Source: Candidatus Elulimicrobium sp. (GTDB lineage: Bacteria; Patescibacteriota; Minisyncoccia; Phycocordibacterales; UBA918). From it: a DNA stretch of 44,799 nt. The position numbers were made by a program, and so were the translations under genes. Below are positions 1-9,700 of this stretch, in pieces; position 1 is the first letter of the stretch, and each line of letters opens with the position of its first letter. The notes below the pieces were generated by a model. That model was given only the letters and a program-made list of their open reading frames with translations, had not been told where the DNA came from and ran no database searches. The DNA lies in the NCBI GenBank assembly GCA_022730015.1, contig DZBU01000002.1:23043-67841 (forward strand), read 5' to 3'.

Positions 1-2789
1 CGCTGGATGTGACCCCACCAGCAAACTCCACTACCAATTTTATTTTGAACTGCGACGGCGCGGTTGATGAGGTGCCAGTCAATGTGGAACCACCCGTGAC
101 TACTCTGACTTCAGATCAGGGAACCGACCTAGTTAATAACCCACTCACTGGCCGAGTGAGTGAAGTAATTCTCCGGTGGAATTCAGTAAACGCGACTCGT
201 TGCTCATACATTACTCGCACTTCACCAACTATTGGCAGTGTCACTGAAACTTCATCGAACGATTATTCAAATCGTCTGGGAACGTCTGGTTGGATCCGCT
301 ACGACGGCGATCCAAGATACATCAATGAAACAACCACGTTTTCAATCACTTGCTACAATGACAATACTGGAGCAGAAGAGACAAAAACCCTGACCGTAAA
401 TGTTTCAAATCCACCTCCGCCTGATGCGCCGGTGGTGAACATGGGATCTCCCGATTATCCCGCAACCACCCGCGATCTCCTCTATGGGTATGCTTGGGTT
501 GATGTGTGGTTCAGTTCAGCCAACGTGACCTGGTGTGTCGAGCGGGCCTACTATGCCGACGGTACACAATATTCAAATCCACCAAATTGGGGGACTGGGT
601 CATGGGTGCTCTCGCGAGACTTTACTAATATCCAGATTGCCACCACCACCACCTTTGAGGTGGAGTGTGGTCGGGCGGCGGTGACCATTGATGGAGTCAC
701 TTATCCAGCTACTTCGACCAAAAAGCAACTCACGATCGAAGTGCTGATGCCAGGGGGTACGGTTGGGGAGGATGTAACTAATTGGGACCGTTCGACACTG
801 CCTCCGGTCACGGCCAATATTACTGCTGATCCGAATCCAACGGTAAAGAATGCCTTGACTGGGTATGCTAGTACAATAGCTACGATCAACCGTTCAAATG
901 CGAGCTACTGTTATCTCAGTGCTTATAGATTCGATGACGTCACCGGTCTCTATACTAGTTCGTACACACTTTCTAACTGGAATCGTACACTCTTAAATAA
1001 CGGAACTTCAACTTATACCATTAGCTTAGCGACTACTACAAGGTTGGTTGCAGATTGTTGGCGTGATTACGATCGTTATAATCCGTATGCGACGGAAGCT
1101 GAAATAGAGAATGCGCACGAGGTGGTGGAGTACATGGTATATACCGAAGAATCATTAGAGGCTGCCTTGCCGCCAACACTTTCACTGTATGGAAATGCAG
1201 TCTGGGCGACGTCAGATGGTCGTAACCAATCAATTAACATGTGGACTACGGCCACTGAGAGAATTGGGTTTGATACCAGAATAGGAACTCCTCAGCATTT
1301 GGTAAATTCTATTGCTGCTACCACTAGTAGTACAATCAGTTTTCCTTTTGTGCACCCGCATGGAGCTGACGACGATTACGATATCTACCTGTCAATGTGT
1401 GATGAAAATGACGGAGAGTCAACCTTTCGAGTCTTGGTCGAAGGAGTATTTAGGGGACAATATACAACCAATAGTCCTGATAGTCTGAATCAATACTGCG
1501 GAAGTTCTTATGGAACAGTCGTGAGAGAACGAGTCGCGCAAAATATTCAGATCAATGATGGAGACACAATTACGATTGAATGTGATACTCCGAATGATGG
1601 GGAGCGCTGCAGTCTCGTGGAGGTACTTTTTGGCGCTACGGGATTGCTAACAACTCCGCAAGTGAACCCGGTAGTGACCAGTGTGGATGTCCCAGTTTTA
1701 GTACTGGCTGAAAATGCGACATTTTGTGGCTCCGGCAGCACTGAACAGGCGCATTGGGCATATCCAAATACTGGTAGTCGATATAGCTGGTGGGGAGCAA
1801 AAACTCATACTTTCTTTGATAACACCGAGCATACAGTAAGTATGGTAAGAGTACCGATTGCGACCAGTACCAGATTCACTGTCACTTGCTGGCGAACAGC
1901 AGACAGTCTGACAGACTATCAGGAATTCAATGTGTACGTACCATTTAGTACTACGCTCAGTGCCCAGACAACGGTGGGTTCAGGACAGTGTATCGATGAT
2001 GGTACACTTGGTAGTCCTTTTGGAACCGCGATTGAAGCACCGGTAGGTTATGGTCCAGATGATAATGGTTTCTGTTCGCCGATGGTCGACTTGGCTGCTT
2101 TAAGTCCTTCGGTTAGTCTGGCGGCAGCAACTGAAGACAATGTCAACGGGACGTACGATAATGTTAATGCGCTCATGGTGATACAGAATATTGGACCCGG
2201 TGCGCTTCCGGCTGATAGTTCGATAGCATACAAAGCTACAATGTCTATCATGCCAGCACACAGTCTTCCTGATGTAGATACGTCTATTGGTACTTTTGAA
2301 GGTGGTCTGAGTATCCCGGCTAATCCGGCGATCCCAACTCAATCACCAACCCTTACTCGATCATTTGGTAATGTACCGTTTGGAACTCATACTATCTGTA
2401 GTCGAGTCAATCTTGATGGGTCTCCCAATTATCCAGAATCATCCACCGATTACACGAACAACGTTAGCTGTAGTACGGTTACGCTACCGGTACCTCGACC
2501 ACCAATGAGTATTACTGCAGACCGTCAATTAATCCGTCCGAATCAGACTGTCGAAATTAGTTGGGGAGTGAATGTAACGTATCAGCTGCAGTGTGCCGTT
2601 CTTGGTCCGGGAGGGCTTAATGAGAGTTTTGATACCTCCTTGGTTGGTCCTGGATATACCGATTCATTTACCACCGGACCACTCACCAGTACCGGTATCT
2701 ATGAATTACGCTGCACCGAGCCAATCACTAATACTGCTTTCACTGAACAGGTGAGAGTAGAGATGGTGCCGGATGTGGAGGAGATATAG
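1..2789 (+). CDS. Large secreted/surface protein with Ig-like Cys-pair repeats (5' partial)
   Basis: The frame is open to the left edge, so the real start and any signal peptide lie outside the window; the GTG at 9 is only the first in-frame start-like codon. Counting from that codon, the protein has repeated beta-sandwich-like units of about 100 residues. Each has one Cys in a W/YC- or RC-type strand and a second 40-54 residues later in a strand of the type TTTFxxxC: C65/C115, C176/C220, C301/C350, C573/C627 and C862/C902. Residues about 383-555 form a different domain, and about 700-810 resemble a CARDB-type adhesion domain. Thr, Ser, Asn and Pro are abundant and Lys is scarce, as in extracellular proteins. 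No C-terminal membrane anchor or sorting signal is visible. The exact function is unknown; a surface adhesin or pilus-associated protein is an inference. Confidence 0.75.
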   Translation, partial: LDVTPPANSTTNFILNCDGAVDEVPVNVEPPVTTLTSDQGTDLVNNPLTGRVSEVILRWNSVNATRCSYITRTSPTIGSVTETSSNDYSNRLGTSGWIRYDGDPRYINETTTFSITCYNDNTGAEETKTLTVNVSNPPPPDAPVVNMGSPDYPATTRDLLYGYAWVDVWFSSANVTWCVERAYYADGTQYSNPPNWGTGSWVLSRDFTNIQIATTTTFEVECGRAAVTIDGVTYPATSTKKQLTIEVLMPGGTVGEDVTNWDRSTLPPVTANITADPNPTVKNALTGYASTIATINRSNASYCYLSAYRFDDVTGLYTSSYTLSNWNRTLLNNGTSTYTISLATTTRLVADCWRDYDRYNPYATEAEIENAHEVVEYMVYTEESLEAALPPTLSLYGNAVWATSDGRNQSINMWTTATERIGFDTRIGTPQHLVNSIAATTSSTISFPFVHPHGADDDYDIYLSMCDENDGESTFRVLVEGVFRGQYTTNSPDSLNQYCGSSYGTVVRERVAQNIQINDGDTITIECDTPNDGERCSLVEVLFGATGLLTTPQVNPVVTSVDVPVLVLAENATFCGSGSTEQAHWAYPNTGSRYSWWGAKTHTFFDNTEHTVSMVRVPIATSTRFTVTCWRTADSLTDYQEFNVYVPFSTTLSAQTTVGSGQCIDDGTLGSPFGTAIEAPVGYGPDDNGFCSPMVDLAALSPSVSLAAATEDNVNGTYDNVNALMVIQNIGPGALPADSSIAYKATMSIMPAHSLPDVDTSIGTFEGGLSIPANPAIPTQSPTLTRSFGNVPFGTHTICSRVNLDGSPNYPESSTDYTNNVSCSTVTLPVPRPPMSITADRQLIRPNQTVEISWGVNVTYQLQCAVLGPGGLNESFDTSLVGPGYTDSFTTGPLTSTGIYELRCTEPITNTAFTEQVRVEMVPDVEEI

Positions 2790-2802
2790 TGCTAAGATGT
2801 AG

Positions 2803-2829
2803 AAAAGGCCGAGCGCAGCTCGGCCTTTT
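2803..2829. terminator. Bidirectional intrinsic terminator
   Basis: A perfect 12-bp stem (2803-2814 with 2818-2829) with a GCA loop has A-run and T-run flanks, so it can work on both strands. It sits between the convergent ends of the secreted-protein gene and ruvA. Confidence 0.85.
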
Positions 2830-2836
2830 CTTTTTA

Positions 2837-3412
2837 CTATTTGATCTGCTTGAGCGCTTGAGTGACGAGGGAATTAACGGTCGAATCTTCGGTAACCATG
2901 TCAAGAATGGTCTCGCGGGCGGTGGTCATGTCGTAGCCGAGGGAGACCAGTACGTCAATCGCGTCGGTCTGGATGGCGCTCAGGTGGTCGACCGGAGCGG
3001 ACACGGAAGTTGGCAAATGATCAAGTTTGCTGTGGAGGTACTGGACGATATTTTCCGCAGTCTTTTTGCCAATACCGGAAAGCTTGTGTAAGTATACCCC
3101 GTCATTCTTTTGGGCGGCCTCGACGAGAAGGGTGGGGGTGGCAAGAGTGAGGATCTGTAGCGCTGACTTAGGTCCGACCTTGGGAATATTGAGGAGGAGT
3201 TCAAACATTGCCAACTCAGACTTTTCTGGAAAACCGTAGAGATCAAGCACGGTCTCGCGCACGGCGAGATAGGTGTGCAGGGTTACGGTACTACCCTCAG
3301 TGAAGTGATTCTGCAGGGTGGGGCAGCCGACTAGGTAGCCAACTCCGTGTACACTCACCACCAGCCAGTTTTCGCCGATGTCATCGATGGTTCCGGTCAG
3401 ACTTCGTATCAT
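2837..3412 (-). CDS. ruvA: Holliday junction branch migration protein RuvA
   Basis: RuvA tetramers bind Holliday junctions and load the RuvB motor during recombinational repair. The 191-residue product starts MIRSLTGTIDDI, matching the usual RuvA N-terminal OB-fold. It has the VGYLV segment and two helix-hairpin-helix motifs, one around IPKVGPKSALQIL and one around LSGIGKKTAENIV, then a C-terminal three-helix domain that would contact RuvB. I chose the ATG at 3412 because it gives the family N-terminus and normal length. An ATG at 3421 adds three residues and is possible. The frame is open to 3478, but that extension (MREIYDADQ...) is not RuvA-like and runs into an inverted repeat. No ruvB or ruvC lies nearby. 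Confidence 0.93.
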   Translation of the reverse strand: MIRSLTGTIDDIGENWLVVSVHGVGYLVGCPTLQNHFTEGSTVTLHTYLAVRETVLDLYGFPEKSELAMFELLLNIPKVGPKSALQILTLATPTLLVEAAQKNDGVYLHKLSGIGKKTAENIVQYLHSKLDHLPTSVSAPVDHLSAIQTDAIDVLVSLGYDMTTARETILDMVTEDSTVNSLVTQALKQIK

Positions 3413-3449
3413 ATGAGTCATTGTACCTGAGATGTTGCGTAGCTCAAAA

Positions 3450-3550
3450 AGCTGGTCGGCATCGTATATTTCTCGCACGCTCCGATGTTTGCAGACTTGG
3501 TGTGGCTCTTGACCACCGCGGACGCTTGAAACATACGATGCCGACCAGCT
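3450..3550 (-). promoter_or_regulatory. 18-bp inverted repeat upstream of ruvA; possible structured leader or small RNA
   Basis: Arms 3450-3467 and 3533-3550 are perfect 18-bp reverse complements separated by 65 nt. The spacer contains a smaller GTGG/CCAC hairpin. Read on the minus strand, the 3' arm is followed at once by TTTTT, like an attenuator or the end of a small RNA, about 38 nt before the ruvA ATG. Its role is unknown. Confidence 0.4.
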
Positions 3551-3560
3551 AGCTAAACCC

Positions 3561-3589
3561 TTGCCTTTTTGATACTCCTACGGTACAGT
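3561..3589 (+). promoter_or_regulatory. Candidate sigma70-type promoter of rpsT
   Basis: TTGCCT (3561-3566), 17 nt, then TACAGT (3584-3589), about 25 nt before the rpsT ATG. A short CCTAC/GTAGG inverted repeat (3577-3592) overlaps the -10. Confidence 0.5.
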
Positions 3590-3614
3590 AGGCGAACTTT
3601 AGATAAGAAACAGT

Positions 3615-3878
3615 ATGCCAATTACCAAAGGAGCAGAAAAAGCCAATCGTCAGTCAGAGCGCAAGCGTGTATATAATATTCGTCGCAAGAGCGTAATGAA
3701 GGATGCTGAAAAGGCGATTCAAAAAGCAGTCGTTGCTGGTGATAAAGAGAAAGCGAAAAGCCTCTTGCCTGCAGCGTACAAAGCGATCGACAAGGCGGCA
3801 AAGCGAGGTGTCATCAAAGACAACACCGCTTCCCGCAAGAAGTCACGCATCACTGCCCGCGTGAAGAACGCAAAATAA
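3615..3878 (+). CDS. rpsT: Small ribosomal subunit protein bS20
   Basis: The 87-residue product is a Lys/Arg/Ala-rich helical protein starting MPITKGAEKANRQSERKR. This is the bS20 signature of a basic N-terminus followed by three long helices that bind 16S rRNA in the small subunit. The length equals the family norm. The C-terminal part contains KAAKRGVIKDNTASRKKSR, typical of S20. No Shine-Dalgarno sequence precedes the ATG (GATAAGAAACAGT). It is monocistronic, with its own candidate promoter and a strong terminator. Confidence 0.95.
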   Translation: MPITKGAEKANRQSERKRVYNIRRKSVMKDAEKAIQKAVVAGDKEKAKSLLPAAYKAIDKAAKRGVIKDNTASRKKSRITARVKNAK

Positions 3879-3879
3879 T

Positions 3880-3911
3880 AAAAGGCCGGCCCCTTCGGGG
3901 CCGGCCTTTTT
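3880..3911. terminator. Strong bidirectional terminator after rpsT
   Basis: A perfect 14-bp GC-rich stem (3880-3893 with 3897-3910) with a TTC loop is flanked by A4 and T5. It serves rpsT and, on the other strand, the DUF2202 gene. Confidence 0.9.
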
Positions 3912-3927
3912 CCAACTTCAACTTCTA

Positions 3928-4710
3928 TTAACCTCCGCGCATACCCCAACCTCGCCCACCTTTACCTTGGCTGGCATCATTCTTCCCATCATGTTCTCCA
4001 GAACCAGTTTCTTGAGAACTACTGACTATCGAAGTGTAGTCTTCAACAGATAGGTATTGCGGTTCGTAGGTCTCTCCACGCATAGTGAGTTGCCTGGTGA
4101 AGGCGCGCAAGTGGTTTCGTGAACCCCGAGTAAGATTTTCATATACTAGGGCAATGTCCTGATTGTCGGTCTTGGCGATAAGCTCTTGGAGGTCCTTGAT
4201 ATCAAGGTCCTCAATGGTCGCTCCCACGGTAAGTGCGGCCGCTTCAGATTCGCTTCCTTGAGCAACAAGGTCGGTATAAAGCTTTTGCATGTCGGTATTT
4301 ACGAACACACCGATCGTATCGTCAGTCACAGGGTCAGCGATGTTGTATTTTTCAAGTAGATCACGCACCGCTTCAGTATGGGTCTGCTCACTCTGGGCGA
4401 TATTGGTAAAGATCTTGAGTCCCCATTGTTCATAGAGTGTTTGGTAGACGTCACGAGCCAACTTCTCTTCTTCGCGCATGAGGAGTAAACCATCGATCTC
4501 TTCCTGAGAGAGGGTCTCGTTCGGAAGATTATTGATACCTGGTCGTAAAGAAACAAAATCTTCAGCTTGTGGATTTTCATTCATAAAGCGTTCCTGTGCT
4601 TGATTAGTAATTTGGGTCGTATCTGAGGTGTCATTTGATGATAAGTTGCTGCCGACTGCTACACCTCCGAGAAGGGCAATGATGGCAGCGATAATTCCAA
4701 TAGTATTCAT
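3928..4710 (-). CDS. DUF2202 ferritin-like protein, membrane-anchored or secreted
   Basis: The 260-residue protein begins with a hydrophobic segment (residues about 3-22, IGIIAAIIALLGGVAVGS), a signal peptide or anchor. Residues about 65-225 match the DUF2202 helical-bundle family: LLLMREEEKLARDVY, a helix with EQTHTEAV, an acidic middle helix (ESEAAALTVGATIEDLDI) and SRNHLRAF. The repeated Glu and His positions suggest a ferritin-like di-metal site, but its reaction is unknown. The C-terminus is Gly-rich (GKGGRGWGMRGG) and low in complexity. It lies 66 nt downstream of a copper-type csoR on the same strand, so a role in extracytoplasmic metal handling is likely. No ribosome binding site is seen before the ATG. 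Confidence 0.8.
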   Translation of the reverse strand: MNTIGIIAAIIALLGGVAVGSNLSSNDTSDTTQITNQAQERFMNENPQAEDFVSLRPGINNLPNETLSQEEIDGLLLMREEEKLARDVYQTLYEQWGLKIFTNIAQSEQTHTEAVRDLLEKYNIADPVTDDTIGVFVNTDMQKLYTDLVAQGSESEAAALTVGATIEDLDIKDLQELIAKTDNQDIALVYENLTRGSRNHLRAFTRQLTMRGETYEPQYLSVEDYTSIVSSSQETGSGEHDGKNDASQGKGGRGWGMRGG

Positions 4711-4776
4711 AGAATTGATTACACAGATAAAAAGTTCAGTCGTGTCAGTATTTAGGTTCTTCCACTCCTTACTACG

Positions 4777-5040
4777 TTAGTCACTCGCGAGAGCTTTCAG
4801 GGCTTCCTCTATCTGTGCTTCGCGTTCTGCTTTTGGTAGGGTCTGACAGAGGTGGATGTGGTGTAGTACGAACTGTTCACTGGTGCGCTTCAGTGCCGAG
4901 CGAGCGGCTTTGATCTGGGAAATGAAGGCTTTACAGTCACACACCTCACCCGTTTCAAGTATGTGTCGGAGCGCACGCACTTGCCCCTCCGCCCGACTGA
5001 GTCGATCGATGAGTGCTTTAGTGTCTTTTGCTGATTTCAT
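4777..5040 (-). CDS. csoR: Copper-sensing repressor, CsoR family (C-H-C site)
   Basis: This is an all-helical DUF156/CsoR-family repressor that releases DNA on binding Cu(I). Counted from the ATG at 5040 (87 residues), it has RLSRAEGQVRAL (10-25), then C36, H61 and C65, the same spacing and numbering as the Cu(I) ligands of Mycobacterium tuberculosis CsoR. C34, H60 and H63 lie next to them. The frame stays open to 5121, but that extension reads back through the operator and is not family-like, so I chose 5040. It is divergent from the RND efflux genes, with a CsoR-type palindrome at 5073-5090 between them, implying repression of the pump and of itself. Confidence 0.92.
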   Translation of the reverse strand: MKSAKDTKALIDRLSRAEGQVRALRHILETGEVCDCKAFISQIKAARSALKRTSEQFVLHHIHLCQTLPKAEREAQIEEALKALASD

Positions 5041-5062
5041 AATGATTGTGATAAGGGGAAGG

Positions 5063-5092
5063 TTGACATGCATATACCCCCTAGGGTATATT
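5063..5092 (+). promoter_or_regulatory. Promoter of the RND operon with overlapping CsoR-type operator
   Basis: TTGACA (5063-5068), 18 nt, TATATT (5087-5092); the ATG of the adaptor follows after 7 nt, so the mRNA should be leaderless. The palindrome TATACCCCCTAGGGTATA (5073-5090) covers the spacer and most of the -10, where a bound repressor would block RNA polymerase. A near-identical palindrome lies at 21798-21816. Confidence 0.85.
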
Positions 5093-5099
5093 ACCACGC

Positions 5100-6698
5100 A
5101 TGAGATTTTATACAAGTACACAGGTGAAGATGGTGGTTGCTCTTGTGACCGGGATTGCCGTCGTGCTCGGTGGTAGTCACTTTTTAGCAGCCAGCGAACC
5201 AGCGCAGCAGAACGACGTCATTGCAACAAGTGCTGTATCTAAAGTCTACCTCAGTACGAGCACGGTGCCAGTACGGGTGTCCGGAGTAGTCACCGCTGCT
5301 AACAGCGCGATCATCTATGCGCAGGCCGCGGGCGTGATCACCGAACTGCCGGCTCGCGAGGGGGCAAGGATTACGTCAGGCCAATTACTGGCCAGACAAG
5401 CGACTCCAGTGGCTGATGCACACGTGGCGCTTGCCACCGCTGAGCGTGAGCTCATGGTGACACAACAAACGCAAAGCCGAGAAGTGGCAGCCGGCCAAGC
5501 TTCCCAAGCAGAGACCCGTAGCTACTCTGCCGCAGAGATAGCTACCCTGCGAACCGTCGGAAATAGCAATCGAACTACTGAAGTTTCGAACAGTCTTTTA
5601 ACTGCGGTGGAGCAAGGTTTTTTGAGTTCCATCGAAGCGGTGCAGTTCGTGAACGAAAATCGTCCGCTCTTTAGTGCTGAAGGGCTTGATCTGTACGACG
5701 AGGTGGTCGCGGATCTCTACGGACGGATTCCCAACTACTTTCTTGGTCCTGTCCTCAATGCGGAATCAACCAGCGAAAATATTCAACAGTTGATCAAGGA
5801 GATGCGAAATGCTTCAGCAGCTGACTCTGAGAAGCTTGTCCTTCTTGGTACACTCGCTACCGCACAGCTGAGCACACTGCACCAGCTGTTTACGACTGGT
5901 GAGTCAGATGTGTTTGACCGAGGGTCGACGTCTGTTGCTGATAGTGAGCGAGCGGAATATCTTACACAGCGACGCTCGGTCCTAGCGGCAGAGCAGTCGC
6001 TCCTTGGTGTACTCGCGCAGTTTCAGCAGGTGACGGACGAAGTGTTCGAAGACGGTGTCGGACAGCAAACAAATGTCTCAGTCACTGCCATTGATAGCGA
6101 ATTGGCTGCTCTGCAGGCGCGATATGCTGCGCTGATCGCCACACAGTCTGAAGGAGTAGCACGTGCAGGAGAGAGGGTGGCCGTTGCCGAGCAATCGCTT
6201 GGGTCGGTACGGGCGCCCTTTATGGGGACAGTGGCAAAAATACTCGCTGATGTTGGTGAGTATGCTCTCCCTGGCACACCACTCCTGCGCTTGGTCGGTA
6301 CTGGTGCGCGTGAACTTGAAGTATCTATCCCAGTCTCGATGCTTCCTTCAGTGCAAGTTGGTCAAGAATTTCGAATCAACGATCAGGCCGTCGGCTTTGT
6401 CGCTCGCGTGAGTGAGGTATCAGAAGGGGGAAGTGGCAAGGTGATCGTTGCTCTTACTGGTGAAACGTTACCTATCATTGGCACCAGTCTTTTCGGGGAT
6501 CTCATGACAACTTTTGATTCCGTATTTGCCGTACCACGCTCCCATGTATTTTTTGATACGGACGGACCGTACATTACGTACGAAGAGGGCGGATCGTCTC
6601 GTGTCGCTGTGGTCTATGATACTGGTGCAGTGCTGTATGTGACTGTGTCGCAGATAAAAAATGCTCCGCTCCAAGCGGCTACGAGCATTACCCTATAA
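5100..6698 (+). CDS. RND efflux periplasmic adaptor (HlyD/membrane fusion protein)
   Basis: The 532-residue protein has an N-terminal membrane segment (residues about 10-30). A lipoyl/barrel-sandwich half follows (VRVSGVVTAANSAIIYAQAA, GVITELPAREGARITSGQLL), then a long helical hairpin (about 110-350). The second lipoyl half is GSVRAPFMGTVAKILADVGEYALPG, followed by beta-barrel and membrane-proximal domains. This is the order of RND-pump adaptors. It is longer than the usual 350-420 residues, mainly because of the long helical part. The pump gene follows after 3 nt. The upstream operator points to control by copper. No outer-membrane channel gene is seen nearby. The ATG at 5100 lies 7 nt after the -10 box and has no Shine-Dalgarno sequence. 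Confidence 0.88.
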   Translation: MRFYTSTQVKMVVALVTGIAVVLGGSHFLAASEPAQQNDVIATSAVSKVYLSTSTVPVRVSGVVTAANSAIIYAQAAGVITELPAREGARITSGQLLARQATPVADAHVALATAERELMVTQQTQSREVAAGQASQAETRSYSAAEIATLRTVGNSNRTTEVSNSLLTAVEQGFLSSIEAVQFVNENRPLFSAEGLDLYDEVVADLYGRIPNYFLGPVLNAESTSENIQQLIKEMRNASAADSEKLVLLGTLATAQLSTLHQLFTTGESDVFDRGSTSVADSERAEYLTQRRSVLAAEQSLLGVLAQFQQVTDEVFEDGVGQQTNVSVTAIDSELAALQARYAALIATQSEGVARAGERVAVAEQSLGSVRAPFMGTVAKILADVGEYALPGTPLLRLVGTGARELEVSIPVSMLPSVQVGQEFRINDQAVGFVARVSEVSEGGSGKVIVALTGETLPIIGTSLFGDLMTTFDSVFAVPRSHVFFDTDGPYITYEEGGSSRVAVVYDTGAVLYVTVSQIKNAPLQAATSITL

Positions 6699-6701
6699 AA
6701 T

Positions 6702-9700
6702 ATGTCACTTGCAGATGTAAACATTGCCGGGCGGATCAGTCATTTCTTTGCGATCAATCGACCGTTGTCACTGCTCCTGCTTTTGGTGTCACTAGTGTTC
6801 GGGTTGGTGTCATTTTTCTTGACTCCCAAACAGTACAACCCAGAGATCACCAGGCCAGCGTTTGCTGTGTCGGTGCAGTATGAGGGCGCGACCACCGAGG
6901 CAGCGATCGACCGCGTCGTGTATGAACTGGTCGAAAAGGTAAACACGGTGCCTGGAGTGGATGAGGTCTATACCGAAGTGCGAGATGGCGCGAGTATCAA
7001 CACGACCGTTATTTTTGAGGTGGGGTACGATGCGACCAAGGCGAAGATCGACCTCCTTTCACAGCTCGAACAACATAGCTACCTCGCCCGCGGCAACATC
7101 AAACCGCCACACATTATTGAAGTGAACCCCGAGACGGTCCCGGTGCTCCAGATCGCCTTTGGTTCAGACAAACTTTCTATTACCGACCTACGCGAGCAAG
7201 TGGTGGCACTTTCGCATGTCCTTGGTTCAGTACCGGAAGTGAGTGAGATACATGTGCATGGTGGTCACGAAACCGCCCTAGTGGTGGAGGTAGACCCAGA
7301 TCTATTGGCAGCAAACCAGCTCCCACTCCATGCGCTCACGGATACACTTGCCACTGGTCAGGCGCGTCTGGTAACAGAAGGAGTACGCAGCGAGCCGTAC
7401 ACCATAGACATTGTCTTTGAGGGCCTGGCAACTACGCCTGAAGAGATCGGTAACCTGGTGATTGGAAACGGCGTGCGTGTGCGTGATGTAGCTCGCGTGT
7501 ATGAAGGGGTAGGTGGTGAACGGTCGTATGTGTTCTATGAGGATGCAGAGAAGCGGGGAGAAGTGGTGATGCTCTCGGTAGCTAAGGTAGAAGGTTCGAG
7601 TGCGCCAAACGTGACCGAAGCATTTCTGACAGCGCTTGATAGCAGGCTCGCTGAACCAGCCTTTGCGGGACTGAGCTATGAAGTGGTGGGGAATGATGGG
7701 GTGACCGCTGAAGCAGAGATCTTTGGTCTGACTAAAAATCTTCTCACGTCGATCGCTATCGTGGCGGTGGTGCTGATCCTCTTTCTTTCCACGCGAGCCG
7801 CGCTTGTGGTGTTAGTAGCAATCCCGGTAACCTTCCTGGTGGTATTTGGCCTAGGGCTACTGTTTGATCAAACCATCAACCGCATCACGCTCTTTGCGCT
7901 CATTCTCTCACTCGGATTGTTGGTGGATTCGGCGATCGTTGCCACGGAGAACATCTACTCACACTTGAAGCGTTGGCACCACGAGCCAAACGAAAAGACC
8001 AAGGAGCGCGTCATCGCCACCGCGATCGATGAGGTAGGAGTCGGCCTCCTTCTTTCGACACTTACCTCAATCATTGTTTTTTTACCGCTTAATTTCATTA
8101 CTGGCATGATGGGGCCGTACATGGGTCCGATTGCTTTCTTTGTGCCAGCGGCACTCATCGTTTCTTTTTTGGTGTCGATCGTGGTCACGCCGTTTGTTGC
8201 TAGTCACGTGCTCCATGTGGGCGATAAAACCAATCGGGTGACGGAAGCTTTTTCACAGGTCATGCAAAAGGTGACGGTAGCGTACACTAATCTGCTTAAG
8301 AAAATACTGTACAACTCAGTCCTACAGCGAAGTATCTTACGCGCTGCGCTCTTGGTATTTCTTGTGTCCCTTATTTTGCCCTTGACTGGTCTCGTGCATT
8401 TTCAGATGTTACCGCGCGCTGACCGGGACCAGTTCTATGTGTACCTAGACTTACCAGTGGGGACCGACCGAGAAGCGACTAGGGAAGTGGCAGAAACTGT
8501 GTCTGCAGTGCTCCTTGAAAATGAACAGGTAATTAGCACCCAGCAATTTGTCGCGACACCGCCAATCCTTGATTTCAATGGTATGTTCAAAGGAGCGCAG
8601 CTACGTGACGGGTCACATCAGGCCACTGTTCGGGTAAACCTCACGCCAACGGCCGAAAGAGGAGAGAGCTCTACCGCCATCGCTTCAGCCGCTCGGGCAG
8701 CCGTGGCACAAGCACTCCCTGAGATCGCTCCGGCAGTACGTTTCATGGAAGAACCACCAGGACCACCGGTGCGAGCAACCTTGGTGGCGAAAATTAGTGC
8801 TGATGATACAACGACGCAACGCGAAGCCGCTGCAACACTCACCACCTTTTTTGCCTCGATAGACGGAGTAGTTGATACGTACGTGAGTGATGAGGTGGCG
8901 GTCGGACGAGTCGAGTATGTTTTTGATCACGAGGCTGCGACGGCGCTTGGTGTGTCACCGCGTGAGGTGTCTGCTGTGCTCGGTATGTTGACTGGGACGA
9001 ATGAGGTAACCGAATTACTTGGTGCTGACAATCAGGAATATACGCCAATTACTCTCGCGCTTCCGAGTGCGCTTACGGCAGACCCAAATTTTATCGATAG
9101 TGTGACAGTACAGAGCGAGCAAGGTGAAGTAGTACCGCTGCATTCAGTTCTGGCGGTCAATCATGAGATGCGACCATCAGCGGTGTATCTGGAAGATGTT
9201 GAAAAACTCTCTTATGTAACAGCAGAGGTTGAAGATCGGTCGATTGTCTACGTGGTTATTGAGATCATCCGACAACTGACTACAGGGAAACTTGCTGGCT
9301 ATGAAGTAACAGACTGGAGTCTCTGGGGGATGGAGTTGATGAATGAGGCTGGGGAGAGTATCAAACTTGTCTGGGGTGGCGAATGGGAGATGACACTGGA
9401 GAACTTCCGTGACCTTGGCGTTGCGATGGGGATGGCGCTTCTTATGGTGTACGCGGTGTTGGTGGCGCAGTACAATAAGTTCAGTACCCCGGCATATATT
9501 TTGGTGACGGTACCGCTCGGCCTGGTGGGTATTTTGTGGGGCTTCTTTCTGCTCGATGTTGGGTTCAATACCTACCTCACGGCGACTGCCCTCATTGGCT
9601 TCATTGCCCTCATTGGTATCGTGGTCAATAATGCGATCATCTATCTGGAGTATGTCGAGCAGGCAGAGGCCACAGGCGCGAGTTACCGCGAGGCACTCAT

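Noticed and set aside
2789-3091. Open frame antisense to ruvA and similar shadow frames throughout
   Set aside because: They lie opposite or out of frame with well-supported genes and resemble no family.
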